Translations under genes and position numbers: made by a program | In this document: positions 44,692 through 52,854 of the stretch, piece by piece | How positions within the stretch are numbered: position 1 is the stretch's first letter | Layout of the letters: the number at the start of each line of letters is the position of its first letter | Notes under the pieces: model-generated | What the model was told of the DNA's origin: nothing | The model's input: only the letters and a program-made list of their open reading frames with translations | The model's database searches: none | Assembly: GCF_027571405.1 (NCBI RefSeq) | Contig: NZ_CP092968.1 | Span: 3,122,001 to 3,186,000 of the forward strand | DNA from: Methylocystis parvus OBBP | GTDB lineage: Bacteria; Pseudomonadota; Alphaproteobacteria; Rhizobiales; Beijerinckiaceae | Reading direction: 5' to 3' | Length of the DNA stretch: 64,000 bases

Positions 44692-44941
44692 AGTCGCATA
44701 TCGCGTGTCGGCTTTCGTCGCGCATAAAGCTCGCATCGGGGTTCAGCCCCTCCATGAGAGAGCGTCGCTCCTGCCAGCCCAGCCGTCTGCATCAAAGCTG
44801 TGCAGGTAACAAAGCAGCGCCAACTTGCCTGATTTTTCGTCTGGTCGCCGCCAAGAGTTAGGCGCCTTTCGCGCGGGCGCGCCTGCCGGTTTGGTTGCGG
44901 GACGCCTGAATATCTAAGGAAAAACGACGCAAGCTCGTTCT
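44692..44941. other. intergenic region without a recognised gene
   Basis: The stretch between the RND pump and the sigma-54 promoter shows no coding or RNA gene I can support. A GGGGTTCAGCCCC hairpin near 44739 has no T-run. Confidence 0.5.
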
Positions 44942-44956
44942 TGGCTCAAGATTTGC
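44942..44956 (+). promoter_or_regulatory. sigma-54 (-24/-12) promoter of the outer-membrane/nasTS operon
   Basis: TGGCTCAAGATTTGC, followed by T, matches the sigma-54 consensus TGGCACG-N4-TTGCW, with GG and GC at exact spacing. Transcription should start near 44968, giving a leader that contains the ANTAR hairpins. Sigma-54 with NtrC is the usual nitrogen-control pair; NtrC sites were not searched reliably. Confidence 0.75.
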
Positions 44957-44986
44957 TGCTTTCGTCGCATCTCCACAATGTGGAAA

Positions 44987-45021
44987 GACCCAAAGGCGGG
45001 TCACAATCAGCAACGCCGCTG
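44987..45021 (+). promoter_or_regulatory. two-hairpin ANTAR (NasT) leader motif, copy 1
   Basis: P1: stem GACCC/GGGTC with hexaloop AAAGGC (44992-44997). Linker ACAAT. P2: stem CAGC/GCTG with hexaloop AACGCC (45012-45017). Each loop has A at position 1 and G at position 4, the consensus recognised by ANTAR antiterminators such as NasR and NasT. The right arm of P2 (45018-45021) is part of the terminator stem that starts at 45015, so the two folds exclude each other. NasT bound to P1-P2 would allow read-through into the barrel gene and nasTS. Confidence 0.85.
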
Positions 45022-45076
45022 TTCCGAAAGCATGGTCGCCAATAGGCGACAGCTTTTCGGACAGCGGCTTTTTTTT
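45015..45076 (+). terminator. attenuator (intrinsic terminator) overlapping ANTAR hairpin 2, copy 1
   Basis: GCCGCTGT...CCGAAAGC pairs with GCTTTTCGG...ACAGCGGC, capped by an inner GTCGCC-AATA-GGCGAC hairpin, then eight T. It shares GCCGCTG with P2. It ends 53 bp before the ATG at 45130. Confidence 0.85.
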
Positions 45077-45129
45077 GTGCTCGACGCCTTCGCCCAAACG
45101 GAGGCGTTCGACGAACCGGCAGGCTGACG

Positions 45130-46257
45130 ATGAAAAAGGGACGCCATTTCTTGCATGCGCGAATTTTTGCGCGACGCCCCATTGCAGGCGCAGCGCTTAC
45201 TCTTTTCGCTCTCGGCGCGCACGCCGCTGAATTGAAAAAACCCGCGGCTCCGGTTCCCGCGCCAGCCGCGCCGCCGGCTCCGCCTCCGGGTCCGATCGGC
45301 CTCTTCGGAGTCGACATGCCGGCGGCCGGCAAGCTGGTCGTCTCCCTCACGCCCAGCATCGGCAATCTCTCCGGGATTAAGATGGGAACGCGGAACGTGT
45401 CGAACGAATATATCGTCTCGACCGTCCCCTTTTTCCTCAATCCGACGCAGCCCGTTCGCATCGTTCCTCAGAACATCGCCTTCCGAACGCAGATTCTCGG
45501 TCTCAGCTACGGCGTGACAAAGGATTTCAACGTCGTTCTCAACGCCGGGATGGTCGAGAAAAGCCTCGACACTCTCGTATTCGCCGGCGCGAGAGGCGTC
45601 ATGCCGCTGGCGCGAAACTACCCGACGACCGCGAGCATCTCCGATTTCGCCCTGTCCGGCGTCTATCGCGTCTATCAGGACGACGTTAACCGCGTTCAAG
45701 TCTCTCTCGGCTTCTCCTTCCCGACAGGAACGAACACGGCCACCTTCAACAACTTCATTCTGCCGAACGGTACGGTGCAGAACGTTCGCGGCTTCTACGG
45801 CATGCAGATTGGGACGGGCACGTTCGACATCATGCCGGGCGTCGTCTATGCGGGCTATCTCGGCCCATGGTCCTGGGGCGCGTCCTATCGCGGGCGCTTT
45901 CCCCTCGGGCCGAACCCTCAGGGCTATCTCTGGGGCGATCTGCATGAATTGAACGGCTGGGGCGGTTATAGCTGGACGCCGGGATTCACGACGACTTTGC
46001 GCGCGAGCGCGTCGCTGCAAGGACAGATCCGCGGCTGGGACCCGGAGATCCGCGGTGCGGCCGTGCCTACGAATCCGCTCTTTTACGGCGGTCAGCGCAT
46101 CGAGCTTTTCGGCGGCGGAACGGTCAGCGGCAAATTCGTCGGCTACGACAATTGGTCGTTCGGCGTCGAAGCGGGCTTGCCCATTTACCAGAACCTCAAC
46201 GGACCGCAAATCATGAAAAACTGGCAGGCGAACATGCAGATCAAAGTGAAAATCTAG
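45130..46257 (+). CDS. outer-membrane beta-barrel protein under nitrate-type attenuation; candidate nitrate/nitrite porin
   Basis: A 375-residue exported protein. A signal peptide (RPIAGAALTLFALGAHAAE) is followed by a Pro/Ala linker (residues ~38-56) and then alternating hydrophobic/aromatic strands ending in the outer-membrane-like C-terminal stretch WQANMQIKVKI. The strands (YGVTKDFNVVLNAG, VQVSLGFSFPTGTN, WSFGVEAGLPIYQNL) resemble the MetA-pathway/transporter-like barrel superfamily, but I do not recognise a named family. A sigma-54 promoter and ANTAR leader precede it, and nasT-nasS follow, so it belongs to the nitrate regulon. A role as nitrate or nitrite porin is inference. Start ATG 45130 follows a weak AGG ribosome site. 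Confidence 0.8.
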   Translation: MKKGRHFLHARIFARRPIAGAALTLFALGAHAAELKKPAAPVPAPAAPPAPPPGPIGLFGVDMPAAGKLVVSLTPSIGNLSGIKMGTRNVSNEYIVSTVPFFLNPTQPVRIVPQNIAFRTQILGLSYGVTKDFNVVLNAGMVEKSLDTLVFAGARGVMPLARNYPTTASISDFALSGVYRVYQDDVNRVQVSLGFSFPTGTNTATFNNFILPNGTVQNVRGFYGMQIGTGTFDIMPGVVYAGYLGPWSWGASYRGRFPLGPNPQGYLWGDLHELNGWGGYSWTPGFTTTLRASASLQGQIRGWDPEIRGAAVPTNPLFYGGQRIELFGGGTVSGKFVGYDNWSFGVEAGLPIYQNLNGPQIMKNWQANMQIKVKI

Positions 46258-46313
46258 CGCCTGAGCCATTCGGCGCGCCGCAACTCCTCGTCGACAAACC
46301 AGGGACGTTCGCA

Positions 46314-46517
46314 ATGTCGATCGACAGCGCACGGCGCCGCTTTGGCGCAACGCCATATCGCGGTCGATCGACCTGTCGTCCGCATCCCTGGATTTTGGCG
46401 AGCTTCGCCCGGTTCTGGGCATGCGTCGAGACGCCCTGCATTCTTCTTGCGGTCACTCTGGCCAATTTGGCGATCGTCAAAATCGTTGACGCGCTGTTGG
46501 ACGCGCTGCACAATTGA
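46314..46517 (+). CDS. small hypothetical membrane protein
   Basis: A possible 67-residue protein with one hydrophobic helix (CILLAVTLANLAIVKIVDALL) after a basic N-terminus (SARRRFGATPYRGR). ATG 46314 has an AGGGA site 9 nt upstream. It lies between the barrel gene and nasT in the same operon. I know no family for it. A single weak hydrophobic segment and good spacing are the only support. Confidence 0.35.
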   Translation: MSIDSARRRFGATPYRGRSTCRPHPWILASFARFWACVETPCILLAVTLANLAIVKIVDALLDALHN

Positions 46518-46590
46518 GAAGACGCCGGGAATCGCTTTCCGCCAGAAAAATCAAAGCTCGAAGCTCCCACCTCTACGCCGCGCTCCGCCC

Positions 46591-47163
46591 GTGAAAATTG
46601 TCATCGTCGACGAAAGTCCGATCCGCGCCGCAATCCTTGAAGAAGGATTGCGCGAATCTGGCTTCACCGACGTCGAACGCATCGCCGCGCGGCACAATTT
46701 GCTGAAGCGCGTCTATGCGATCGATCCGGACGTCATTCTCATCGACCTCGAAAACCCTTCGCGCGACGAACTCGAACAGATGTTTCAGGTGAGTCGCGCC
46801 GTCCGCCGGCCGGTCGCCATGTTCGTCGATCAATCCGACGCGGCCTCCATACAGGCCTCGGTCGACGCCGGCGTTTCAGCTTACATCGTGGACGGATTGA
46901 AGAAGGAGCGGATCAAATCGATCCTCGATCTTTGCGTGTCGCGCTTCAACGCCTTCGCCAAGCTGCAAAGCGAACTGGAGCGCGCGCGTTCGGACCTCGA
47001 GGAGCGCAAGACGATCGATCGCGCGAAAGGCATATTGATGAAGGCCAAGAAACTTTCTGAAGAGGAGGCCTATAAATTGATGCGGGGCGTGGCCATGCGC
47101 GAGAGCAAGAAGATTGTGGAAATTGCGCAGTCCATCATTACGGCGTCGGAGCTTTTGAAATGA
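46591..47163 (+). CDS. nasT: NasT, ANTAR-domain antitermination regulator
   Basis: A 190-residue response-regulator-like protein. Residues ~1-120 form a receiver-like domain (MKIVIVDESPIRAAILEEGL; VILIDLENP; FVDQSD), and ~130-190 the ANTAR RNA-binding helix bundle: KTIDRAKGILMKAKKLSEEEAYKLMRGVAM. NasT binds leader RNAs with two A1/G4 hexaloop hairpins and stops transcription termination. Two such leaders are in this window. Start is GTG 46591. It overlaps nasS by 4 nt; NasS holds NasT inactive until nitrate or nitrite binds, as known in Azotobacter and Paracoccus. Confidence 0.93.
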   Translation: MKIVIVDESPIRAAILEEGLRESGFTDVERIAARHNLLKRVYAIDPDVILIDLENPSRDELEQMFQVSRAVRRPVAMFVDQSDAASIQASVDAGVSAYIVDGLKKERIKSILDLCVSRFNAFAKLQSELERARSDLEERKTIDRAKGILMKAKKLSEEEAYKLMRGVAMRESKKIVEIAQSIITASELLK

Positions 47164-48308
47164 ACGCGGCGCGAAGGATCAAGATCGGCTTCATTCCGCT
47201 CGCCGACGCGGCCAGCCTTTTCGTCGCCGTCGACAAGGGCTTCGCGGCGCAGGAGGGCCTTGAAATCGAGCTCGTGCGCGAGGTCTCGTGGTCGAACATA
47301 CGCGACCGGCTCGCCATCGGGCATTACGACGCGGCGCATCTTCTGGCGCCCATGGCCGTCGCCTCGACCTTGGGCTTGAATCATGTGCGCGCGCCGGTAG
47401 TCGCCGCGATGAATTTGGCGATGAACGGCAACGCCATCACCCTGTCGCCGGATCTTTACGCCGGTCTTGCCGCAGCGGCCGAGGGCGATCTGAGCGATCC
47501 GTTGGTCAGCGCGTGCGCGTTGAAGGCGGTGGTCGCCGCTCGGGAAAAGCGCAATGCGGAACCGCTCACTTTCGGCATGACCTTTCCCTTTTCGACGCAT
47601 AATTATCAGCTTCGTTACTGGATGGCCGAAGGCGGCGTCGATCCCGACAGAGACCTCCGCCTCGTCGTTCTGCCGCCGCCTTATATGGTCGATAATCTCG
47701 CGAAAGGACATGTCGACGGATTTTGCGTCGGCGCGCCGTGGAACGCCGTCGCACAGGCAATGGGCGTTGGCGTGATCCTGCATCCCGGCGCCGCGATTTT
47801 TCATCCCGCGCCCGAAAAAACATTGGCGATCCGGAAGCAGTTCGCGGATGGCGAGCCCGCGCTCGTCGTTTCGTTGATCCGCGCCTGCCTCAAAGCGAGC
47901 GACTATATCCGCGCGCATGAAAACCGTGAGGAAGTCGCGGCGCTTCTCGCCCGGCCCGACCGGGTCGGCGCCGATATCGAGTCGCTCCGCCGCACTCTGG
48001 CCGGGCGTCTCGCCGGCAGCGCGGAAGATAACGCCAACTATCTGATCTTTGGCGACCGCATGTCCGGAAGGCCCGACGGCGATCAGGCGGCATGGCTCTA
48101 TGCGCAAATGCTCCGATGGGGACAGGCGGACCGTTCGGCGGAAGCGCTGCGCGTTGGGCGGGAGGTATTCGACCCCGCCTTTTTCGACGCCGCAACCGGC
48201 TCCTCCGCCGGCAAGGCGGCTCCCGTCGCCGCTTTTTCAGGCGCGACGTTCGACGCGCGGGATATGGACGCTTATCTCGACAGCTTCTCGATTTGCGCGC
48301 TGCCGTGA
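47160..48308 (+). CDS. nasS: NasS, nitrate/nitrite sensor (cytoplasmic NrtA-like protein)
   Basis: A 382-residue protein of the nitrate-binding NrtA family but without a signal peptide (MNAARRIKIGFIPLADAASLF). Family blocks include HYDAAHLLAPMAVASTLGL, FGMTFPFSTHNYQLRYWMAEGG and NLAKGHVDGFCVGAPWNAVA. Lack of export signal and the pairing with nasT (4-nt overlap) identify NasS, the cytoplasmic partner that sequesters NasT. The end of the gene is 135 bp before the second sigma-54 promoter. Confidence 0.92.
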   Translation: MNAARRIKIGFIPLADAASLFVAVDKGFAAQEGLEIELVREVSWSNIRDRLAIGHYDAAHLLAPMAVASTLGLNHVRAPVVAAMNLAMNGNAITLSPDLYAGLAAAAEGDLSDPLVSACALKAVVAAREKRNAEPLTFGMTFPFSTHNYQLRYWMAEGGVDPDRDLRLVVLPPPYMVDNLAKGHVDGFCVGAPWNAVAQAMGVGVILHPGAAIFHPAPEKTLAIRKQFADGEPALVVSLIRACLKASDYIRAHENREEVAALLARPDRVGADIESLRRTLAGRLAGSAEDNANYLIFGDRMSGRPDGDQAAWLYAQMLRWGQADRSAEALRVGREVFDPAFFDAATGSSAGKAAPVAAFSGATFDARDMDAYLDSFSICALP

Positions 48309-48443
48309 CGCCATTTTTCGCGCGCCCGGCTTAAAGACGCGGCGCCCGACGCCTAAGAGCGCGGCGCCACGCCAAGAACCCGAAACGCCGGAGAGCCGCT
48401 TCAAGCGCTGATTTTCCGAGGCTTTGATCCCGTGGCGAGGCTC

Positions 48444-48458
48444 TGGCGCCCCGCTTGC
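48444..48458 (+). promoter_or_regulatory. sigma-54 (-24/-12) promoter of the nrt-nir-nas operon
   Basis: TGGCGCCCCGCTTGC followed by T fits TGGCACG-N4-TTGCW with correct GG/GC spacing. Transcription should begin near 48470, upstream of the second ANTAR leader. Same layout as at 44942. Confidence 0.75.
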
Positions 48459-48492
48459 TCCGTTGAAATCGAAAGCGCCTTCTCCCGGCGCG

Positions 48493-48527
48493 GGGTCCAG
48501 CGCAGGACCCATGCAGCAACGCCGCTG
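48493..48527 (+). promoter_or_regulatory. two-hairpin ANTAR (NasT) leader motif, copy 2
   Basis: P1: stem GGGTCC/GGACCC with hexaloop AGCGCA (48499-48504). P2: stem CAGC/GCTG with hexaloop AACGCC (48518-48523), identical in loop and stem to copy 1. Both loops have A1 and G4. P2 shares bases with the terminator that starts at 48521. The P1 sequences differ between the copies while pairing is kept, which supports RNA-level selection. Confidence 0.87.
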
Positions 48528-48572
48528 TTCCGAACCGTCCGCCACGGACGATTTCGGGCAGCGGCTTTTTTT
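48521..48572 (+). terminator. attenuator overlapping ANTAR hairpin 2, copy 2
   Basis: GCCGCTG...CCGAA pairs with TTTCGG...CAGCGGC, inner stem GTCCG/CGGAC, then seven T. It ends 41 bp before the nrtA start and should reduce expression when NasT is not bound. Confidence 0.87.
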
Positions 48573-48613
48573 GTCTCCGGCTCTGGCCGCGAGGCCGATG
48601 AAAGAGGAACGCG

Positions 48614-49918
48614 ATGTCGAACACGTCCGGCAAATTCAATCCCGAAGCGATGCGTCCAGATCGCCGGAGCCTGCTGAAGGGCGCTGCGGCTGCATTCGCT
48701 TTGGGAATGCCTCGAGGCGTCTTCGCCGAAGGCGCGGGACCGGAAACCGCCAAGGCGGTCCTCGGCTATATCGCGCTTACCGATGCCGCGCCGCTCATCA
48801 TTGCAAAGGAAAAGGGTCTCTTCGCGAAATACGGCGTACCCGACGTCGAGGTCGTCAAACAGGCCTCCTGGGGCGCCTTGCGCGACAATACGGTGCTCGG
48901 CGGCGCCAATAACGGCATTGACGGCGCGCACATACTGACGCCGATGCCTTATCTCATTTCAACGGGCAAGGTGACGCAAAACAATGCGCCGACTCCCATG
49001 TATGTCCTGGCCCGCCTCAATCTCGATTGCCAGGGCATCTCGGTTTCCAACGAATACAAAGATCTCAAGGCCGGCGTGAAGGCCGACGCCCTCAAGGCCG
49101 CTTTCGCGAAGAAGAAGGCGGAGGGCAAGGACGTCAAGGTCGCCGTCACCTTTCCCGGCGGCACGCATGATCTTTGGATGCGTTATTGGCTGGCCGCCGC
49201 CGGCATTGATCCCGACAAGGATGTTTCGACCATCGTAGTTCCGCCGCCGCAAATGGTCGCGAATATGAAGGTCGGAAACATGGACGCCTTCTGCGTCGGC
49301 GAGCCATGGAATGAACAGCTCGTCAATCAGGGCATTGGCTACACCGCCTGCACGACGGGGGAAGTCTGGTTCAGGCATCCTGAGAAATCCCTGGGCATGC
49401 GCGCCGAGTGGGTCGACAAAAATCCCAGGGCGGCGAAGGCCATCGTCGCCGCGGTGATCGAAGCGCAGCAATGGTGCGACAAGCCGGAAAACAAGATGGA
49501 GCTCGCCGAGATCGTCGGGCGCCGCCAATGGTTCAACGTGCCGGTGACCGACATTGTCGGCCGACTGAAGGGCGACATCAACTACGGCAACGGCCGCGCC
49601 GCCAAGGGGACGAAGTTCGGGATGAAATTCTGGCGCGACAACGCCTCCTATCCGTTCAAGAGCCACGACGCCTGGTTCGTCACGGAGGATATGCGCTGGA
49701 ACAAGCTTGATGCGAAGACGGACATCAGGATGCTCGTCGACAAGGTCAATCGCGAAGACATTTGGCGCGATGCGGCGAAAGTCGCGGGCGTTTCGGCCAA
49801 GGAGATTCCCGGCTCGACGTCGCGCGGCAAGGAGACCTTCTTCGACGGCAAGATTTTCGATCCGGAGAAGCCGCTCGATTATCTCAAAAGCCAATCCATC
49901 AAGCGCGCCGAAGTCTGA
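48614..49918 (+). CDS. nrtA: nitrate ABC transporter substrate-binding protein NrtA
   Basis: A 434-residue periplasmic binding protein with a Tat signal (RPDRRSLLKGAAAAFALGMP). Binding-protein blocks are LTDAAPLIIAKEKGLFAKYG, VKQASWGALRDNTVLGGANN, VTFPGGTHDLWMRYWLAAAG, and NMDAFCVGEPWNEQLVNQGIGY, close to NrtA/NasF. It delivers nitrate (perhaps nitrite) to NrtBD. The ATG at 48614 has an AGAGGA site. It is the first gene after the ANTAR leader of a seven-gene operon. Confidence 0.94.
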   Translation: MSNTSGKFNPEAMRPDRRSLLKGAAAAFALGMPRGVFAEGAGPETAKAVLGYIALTDAAPLIIAKEKGLFAKYGVPDVEVVKQASWGALRDNTVLGGANNGIDGAHILTPMPYLISTGKVTQNNAPTPMYVLARLNLDCQGISVSNEYKDLKAGVKADALKAAFAKKKAEGKDVKVAVTFPGGTHDLWMRYWLAAAGIDPDKDVSTIVVPPPQMVANMKVGNMDAFCVGEPWNEQLVNQGIGYTACTTGEVWFRHPEKSLGMRAEWVDKNPRAAKAIVAAVIEAQQWCDKPENKMELAEIVGRRQWFNVPVTDIVGRLKGDINYGNGRAAKGTKFGMKFWRDNASYPFKSHDAWFVTEDMRWNKLDAKTDIRMLVDKVNREDIWRDAAKVAGVSAKEIPGSTSRGKETFFDGKIFDPEKPLDYLKSQSIKRAEV

Positions 49919-49932
49919 GAGGACGAGAGAAG

Positions 49933-50823
49933 ATGACCATGCCGCTCGCCAACAATGATCCTTCGGTCGCCTTTTACGACGAGGAAATCGAAGAGGCCTA
50001 TCGCCGCCGGCGCACGCCTCTGCTGATCAAATACAAAGCGAATATCCAGGCCTTTTTCGCGGGCGCGATTCCGCCGCTCGTCACGCTCGCTCTCATGCTG
50101 TTCGCGTGGCAGTTGCTCTGCGCCAGCCCGACATCGGCGCTCCCTTCGCCGATGCGAATCTGGAGCGAGGCGAATGAGCTGATCATGCATCCCTTCTACG
50201 AAGCGGGATCGCAGGATATGGGCCTTGGCTGGCGCGTGCTCACCTCGCTGAAGCGCGTCGGGGTCGGCTTCGGCCTTGCGAGCGTCGCCGGCATTCTGCT
50301 CGGCGCCTTTATCGGCCAGTCGAAATGGGCGACGCGCGGACTCGATCCGATTTTCCAGGTGTTGCGCACCGTGCCGCCGCTCGCCTGGCTTCCGATCTCG
50401 CTCGCCGCTTTCCGCGACAGCCAGCCCTCCGCGATCTTCGTGATCTTCATCACCTCGATCTGGCCGATCATCATCAACACGGCCGTCGGCATTCGCAACA
50501 TCCCGCAGGACTACCGAAACGTCGCCGCGGTGCTTCAGTTGAACCCGATCGAGTTCTTCTGGAAGATCATGATCCCCTCCGCCGCGCCGTACATCTTCAC
50601 CGGCCTGCGCATCGGCGTCGGCCTCTCCTGGCTTGCGATCGTCGCGGCGGAGATGCTCACCGGCGGCGTCGGCGTCGGCTTCTTCATCTGGGACGCCTGG
50701 AACTCGTCGCGTCTGCCCGACATCTTCGTCGCGCTGATCTATATCGGCCTTACCGGCTTCATTCTCGACCGCTTCGTCGCATTCATCGGGAATCTCGCGA
50801 CGCGCGGCGCGCAGGCGAATTGA
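49933..50823 (+). CDS. nrtB: nitrate ABC transporter permease NrtB
   Basis: A 296-residue permease of the NrtB/SsuC/TauC family with about six helices. The EAA-type loop is VAAVLQLNPIEFFWKIMIPSAAP. Residues RTVPPLAWLPISLAAF and GLSWLAIVAAEMLTGGVGVGF are family signatures. Start ATG 49933 (MTMPLANNDPS) is 14 bp after nrtA with GAGAGAAG upstream; ATG 49939 is an alternative. It pairs with the ATPase 11 bp downstream. Confidence 0.93.
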   Translation: MTMPLANNDPSVAFYDEEIEEAYRRRRTPLLIKYKANIQAFFAGAIPPLVTLALMLFAWQLLCASPTSALPSPMRIWSEANELIMHPFYEAGSQDMGLGWRVLTSLKRVGVGFGLASVAGILLGAFIGQSKWATRGLDPIFQVLRTVPPLAWLPISLAAFRDSQPSAIFVIFITSIWPIIINTAVGIRNIPQDYRNVAAVLQLNPIEFFWKIMIPSAAPYIFTGLRIGVGLSWLAIVAAEMLTGGVGVGFFIWDAWNSSRLPDIFVALIYIGLTGFILDRFVAFIGNLATRGAQAN

Positions 50824-50834
50824 GGAGAAGACGA

Positions 50835-51629
50835 ATGAGCAGCTATCTCAGCATCGAAAACGTCGACAAGGTCTTCAGCCGCGGCGCCATCGCGACCAAA
50901 GTGCTCGACAATGTCTGTCTCAAGGTCGAGAAGGGGCAGTTCGTCTCGATCATCGGCCATTCCGGTTGTGGCAAGTCCACGCTCCTCAACATCGTCGCCG
51001 GCCTTACCAATGCAACGAGCGGCGGCGTTTTGCTCGAGGACAGGGAAGTGAACGCGCCCGGCCCGGACCGCGCGGTCGTCTTCCAGAACCACTCCCTGCT
51101 GCCCTGGCTCTCCGCCTATGACAATGTTCGTCTCGCCGTCGACAAGGTCTTCGGCAAGACGACGACGCGCGCCAAACGCCATGAGTGGACGATGCACAAT
51201 CTGGACCTCGTCCAGATGACGCATGCGAAAGACAAAAGGCCCGGTGAAATCTCCGGCGGCATGAAACAGCGCATCGGCATCGCGCGGGCGCTGGCCATGC
51301 AGCCCAAGCTTCTCCTCCTCGACGAGCCCTTCGGCGCGCTCGACGCCCTCACGCGCGCGCATCTTCAGGATCAGGTCATGAAGCTCCAGGAGCGGCTCGG
51401 CAACACGGTCATGATGATCACGCATGACGTCGATGAGGCCGTGCTGCTCTCCGATCGGATCGTGATGATGACGAACGGCCCGAAAGCGACGATCGGCGAG
51501 GTGCTCGACGTGCCGCTGCGCCGTCCGCGCGATCGCATCGCGCTCGCGGCGGACCCCATATATCTGGAATGCCGTCAGCGCGTGCTGCAATTCCTTTATG
51601 AGCGCCATCGTTACGTCGAAGCAGCGTGA
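50835..51629 (+). CDS. nrtD: nitrate ABC transporter ATP-binding protein NrtD
   Basis: A 264-residue ABC ATPase. Walker A is [19 protein letters not shown], the Q-loop is [17 protein letters not shown], the signature is [16 protein letters not shown], Walker B is [15 protein letters not shown], and the switch His is in [10 protein letters not shown]. Start ATG 50835 follows GAGGAGAAG. Single-domain, like NrtD rather than the NrtC fusion. Powers nitrate uptake. Confidence 0.93.
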   Translation: MSSYLSIENVDKVFSRGAIATKVLDNVCLKVEKGQFVSIIGHSGCGKSTLLNIVAGLTNATSGGVLLEDREVNAPGPDRAVVFQNHSLLPWLSAYDNVRLAVDKVFGKTTTRAKRHEWTMHNLDLVQMTHAKDKRPGEISGGMKQRIGIARALAMQPKLLLLDEPFGALDALTRAHLQDQVMKLQERLGNTVMMITHDVDEAVLLSDRIVMMTNGPKATIGEVLDVPLRRPRDRIALAADPIYLECRQRVLQFLYERHRYVEAA

Positions 51630-51638
51630 GGGCGGTCG

Positions 51639-52853
51639 ATGGAGAAAGAAAAACTCCTTATCGTCGGCGCCGGCATGGCGGCGACGCGCCTCGTCGAAGA
51701 GCTTGTCGCGACCGCGCCGGACCGTTACGCGATCCAGCTCATCGGCGAAGAACCGCGTTTCCCTTATAATCGCGTGCTGCTTTCCTCGGCGCTGACCGGC
51801 GAGGTCGCGCTTGACGACATCGCCCTCAAGCCGCGCGAATGGTGGCGGGCGAATGGCGTGGAGACGATCACGGGAAAACGCGTCGCCCGTATCGACACGG
51901 ACTCGCGCCGCGTCTTCCTCGACGATGGCGCGCAGGCGTCTTATTCGAAACTCGTGCTGGCGACGGGATCTTACGCCATGCGTCTGCCGATTCCGGGCTC
52001 CGATCTTCCCGGCGTCCATACGTTTCGCGACATGAGCGATGTCGAGGCGCTCTCTCGTCTTGGGTCCGGCGGCGCCCGCGTGCTCGTGATCGGCGGCGGA
52101 TTGCTCGGTCTCGAGGCGGCCTATGGCCTCGTCAAGCGCGGCGCGCGTGTAACGCTCGCCCATGTGATGGATCGACTGATGGAGCGCCAGCTCGATCATG
52201 CCGGCGCCGCGCTCCTTCAGCGTATGATCGAGGAAAAAGGCGTTGAGGCGATGCTTCGCGCAAATGCTTCGCGTATTTGCGGCGAAAACGCCGTCGAGCG
52301 GGTGGAATTCGAGGATGGCCGCTCAATCGCCGTGGACGCCGTCGTCTTCGCGGTCGGGGTGCGGCCCAATGTCGAACTCGCCAGAGCGACGGGCCTCTCC
52401 GTCAATAGAGGCGTCCGCGTGGATGACGGCCTCGCCGCCAGCCACGCGGATATTTTCGCGATCGGCGAATGCGCGGAGCATCGGGGCCAATGTTATGGAC
52501 TTGTCGAGCCCGCCTATGAGCATGCGCGCGTTCTGGCCGCTCGTCTCGCGGGCCGCGACGCCGCGTATCCCGGAAGCGTCGTTGCGACCAATCTCAAGGT
52601 TTCCGGCGTGCGCGTTTTCTCCGCGGGCGACTTCATCGCGGCTGAGGGCGACTCCGAGATCATATGCAAGGATGCGCGCCTCGGCGTTTATCGCAAGCTC
52701 GTCATAGCGGATGACCGGCTCAAGGGCGCGATTCTCATCGGCGACGCCAGCGGCGCGCTCGCCTATCTGGACCTCATCCGCTCCGGCGACAGCGTCGCCG
52801 CGATACGCGACGACCTCATGTTCGAGGCTCCGCAATTGAAAGAGGCGGCCTGA
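51639..52853 (+). CDS. NAD(P)H/FAD oxidoreductase, NirB/NasB N-terminal-type electron carrier
   Basis: A 404-residue two-dinucleotide-binding flavoprotein. The FAD site is LLIVGAGMAATRLVEEL, the NAD(P)H site is VLVIGGGLLGLEAAYGLVKRG, and the FAD-closing motif is HADIFAIGECAEH. FPYNRVLLSSALTGEV is typical of NirB N-terminal and nitrate-reductase electron-transfer proteins. It should supply electrons to the nitrate or nitrite reductase in this operon. It is 9 bp from nrtD and 1 bp before nirA. Confidence 0.88.
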   Translation: MEKEKLLIVGAGMAATRLVEELVATAPDRYAIQLIGEEPRFPYNRVLLSSALTGEVALDDIALKPREWWRANGVETITGKRVARIDTDSRRVFLDDGAQASYSKLVLATGSYAMRLPIPGSDLPGVHTFRDMSDVEALSRLGSGGARVLVIGGGLLGLEAAYGLVKRGARVTLAHVMDRLMERQLDHAGAALLQRMIEEKGVEAMLRANASRICGENAVERVEFEDGRSIAVDAVVFAVGVRPNVELARATGLSVNRGVRVDDGLAASHADIFAIGECAEHRGQCYGLVEPAYEHARVLAARLAGRDAAYPGSVVATNLKVSGVRVFSAGDFIAAEGDSEIICKDARLGVYRKLVIADDRLKGAILIGDASGALAYLDLIRSGDSVAAIRDDLMFEAPQLKEAA

Positions 52854-52854
52854 C

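Noticed and set aside
44735-44752. GGGG-TTCAG-CCCC hairpin after the second RND pump
   Set aside because: Only four pairs and no T-run, so not listed as a terminator.
44903-44917. TGCCGGTTTGGTTGC as another sigma-54 promoter
   Set aside because: The essential GG at -24 is not aligned (only the -12 GC fits). The site at 44942 fits both.
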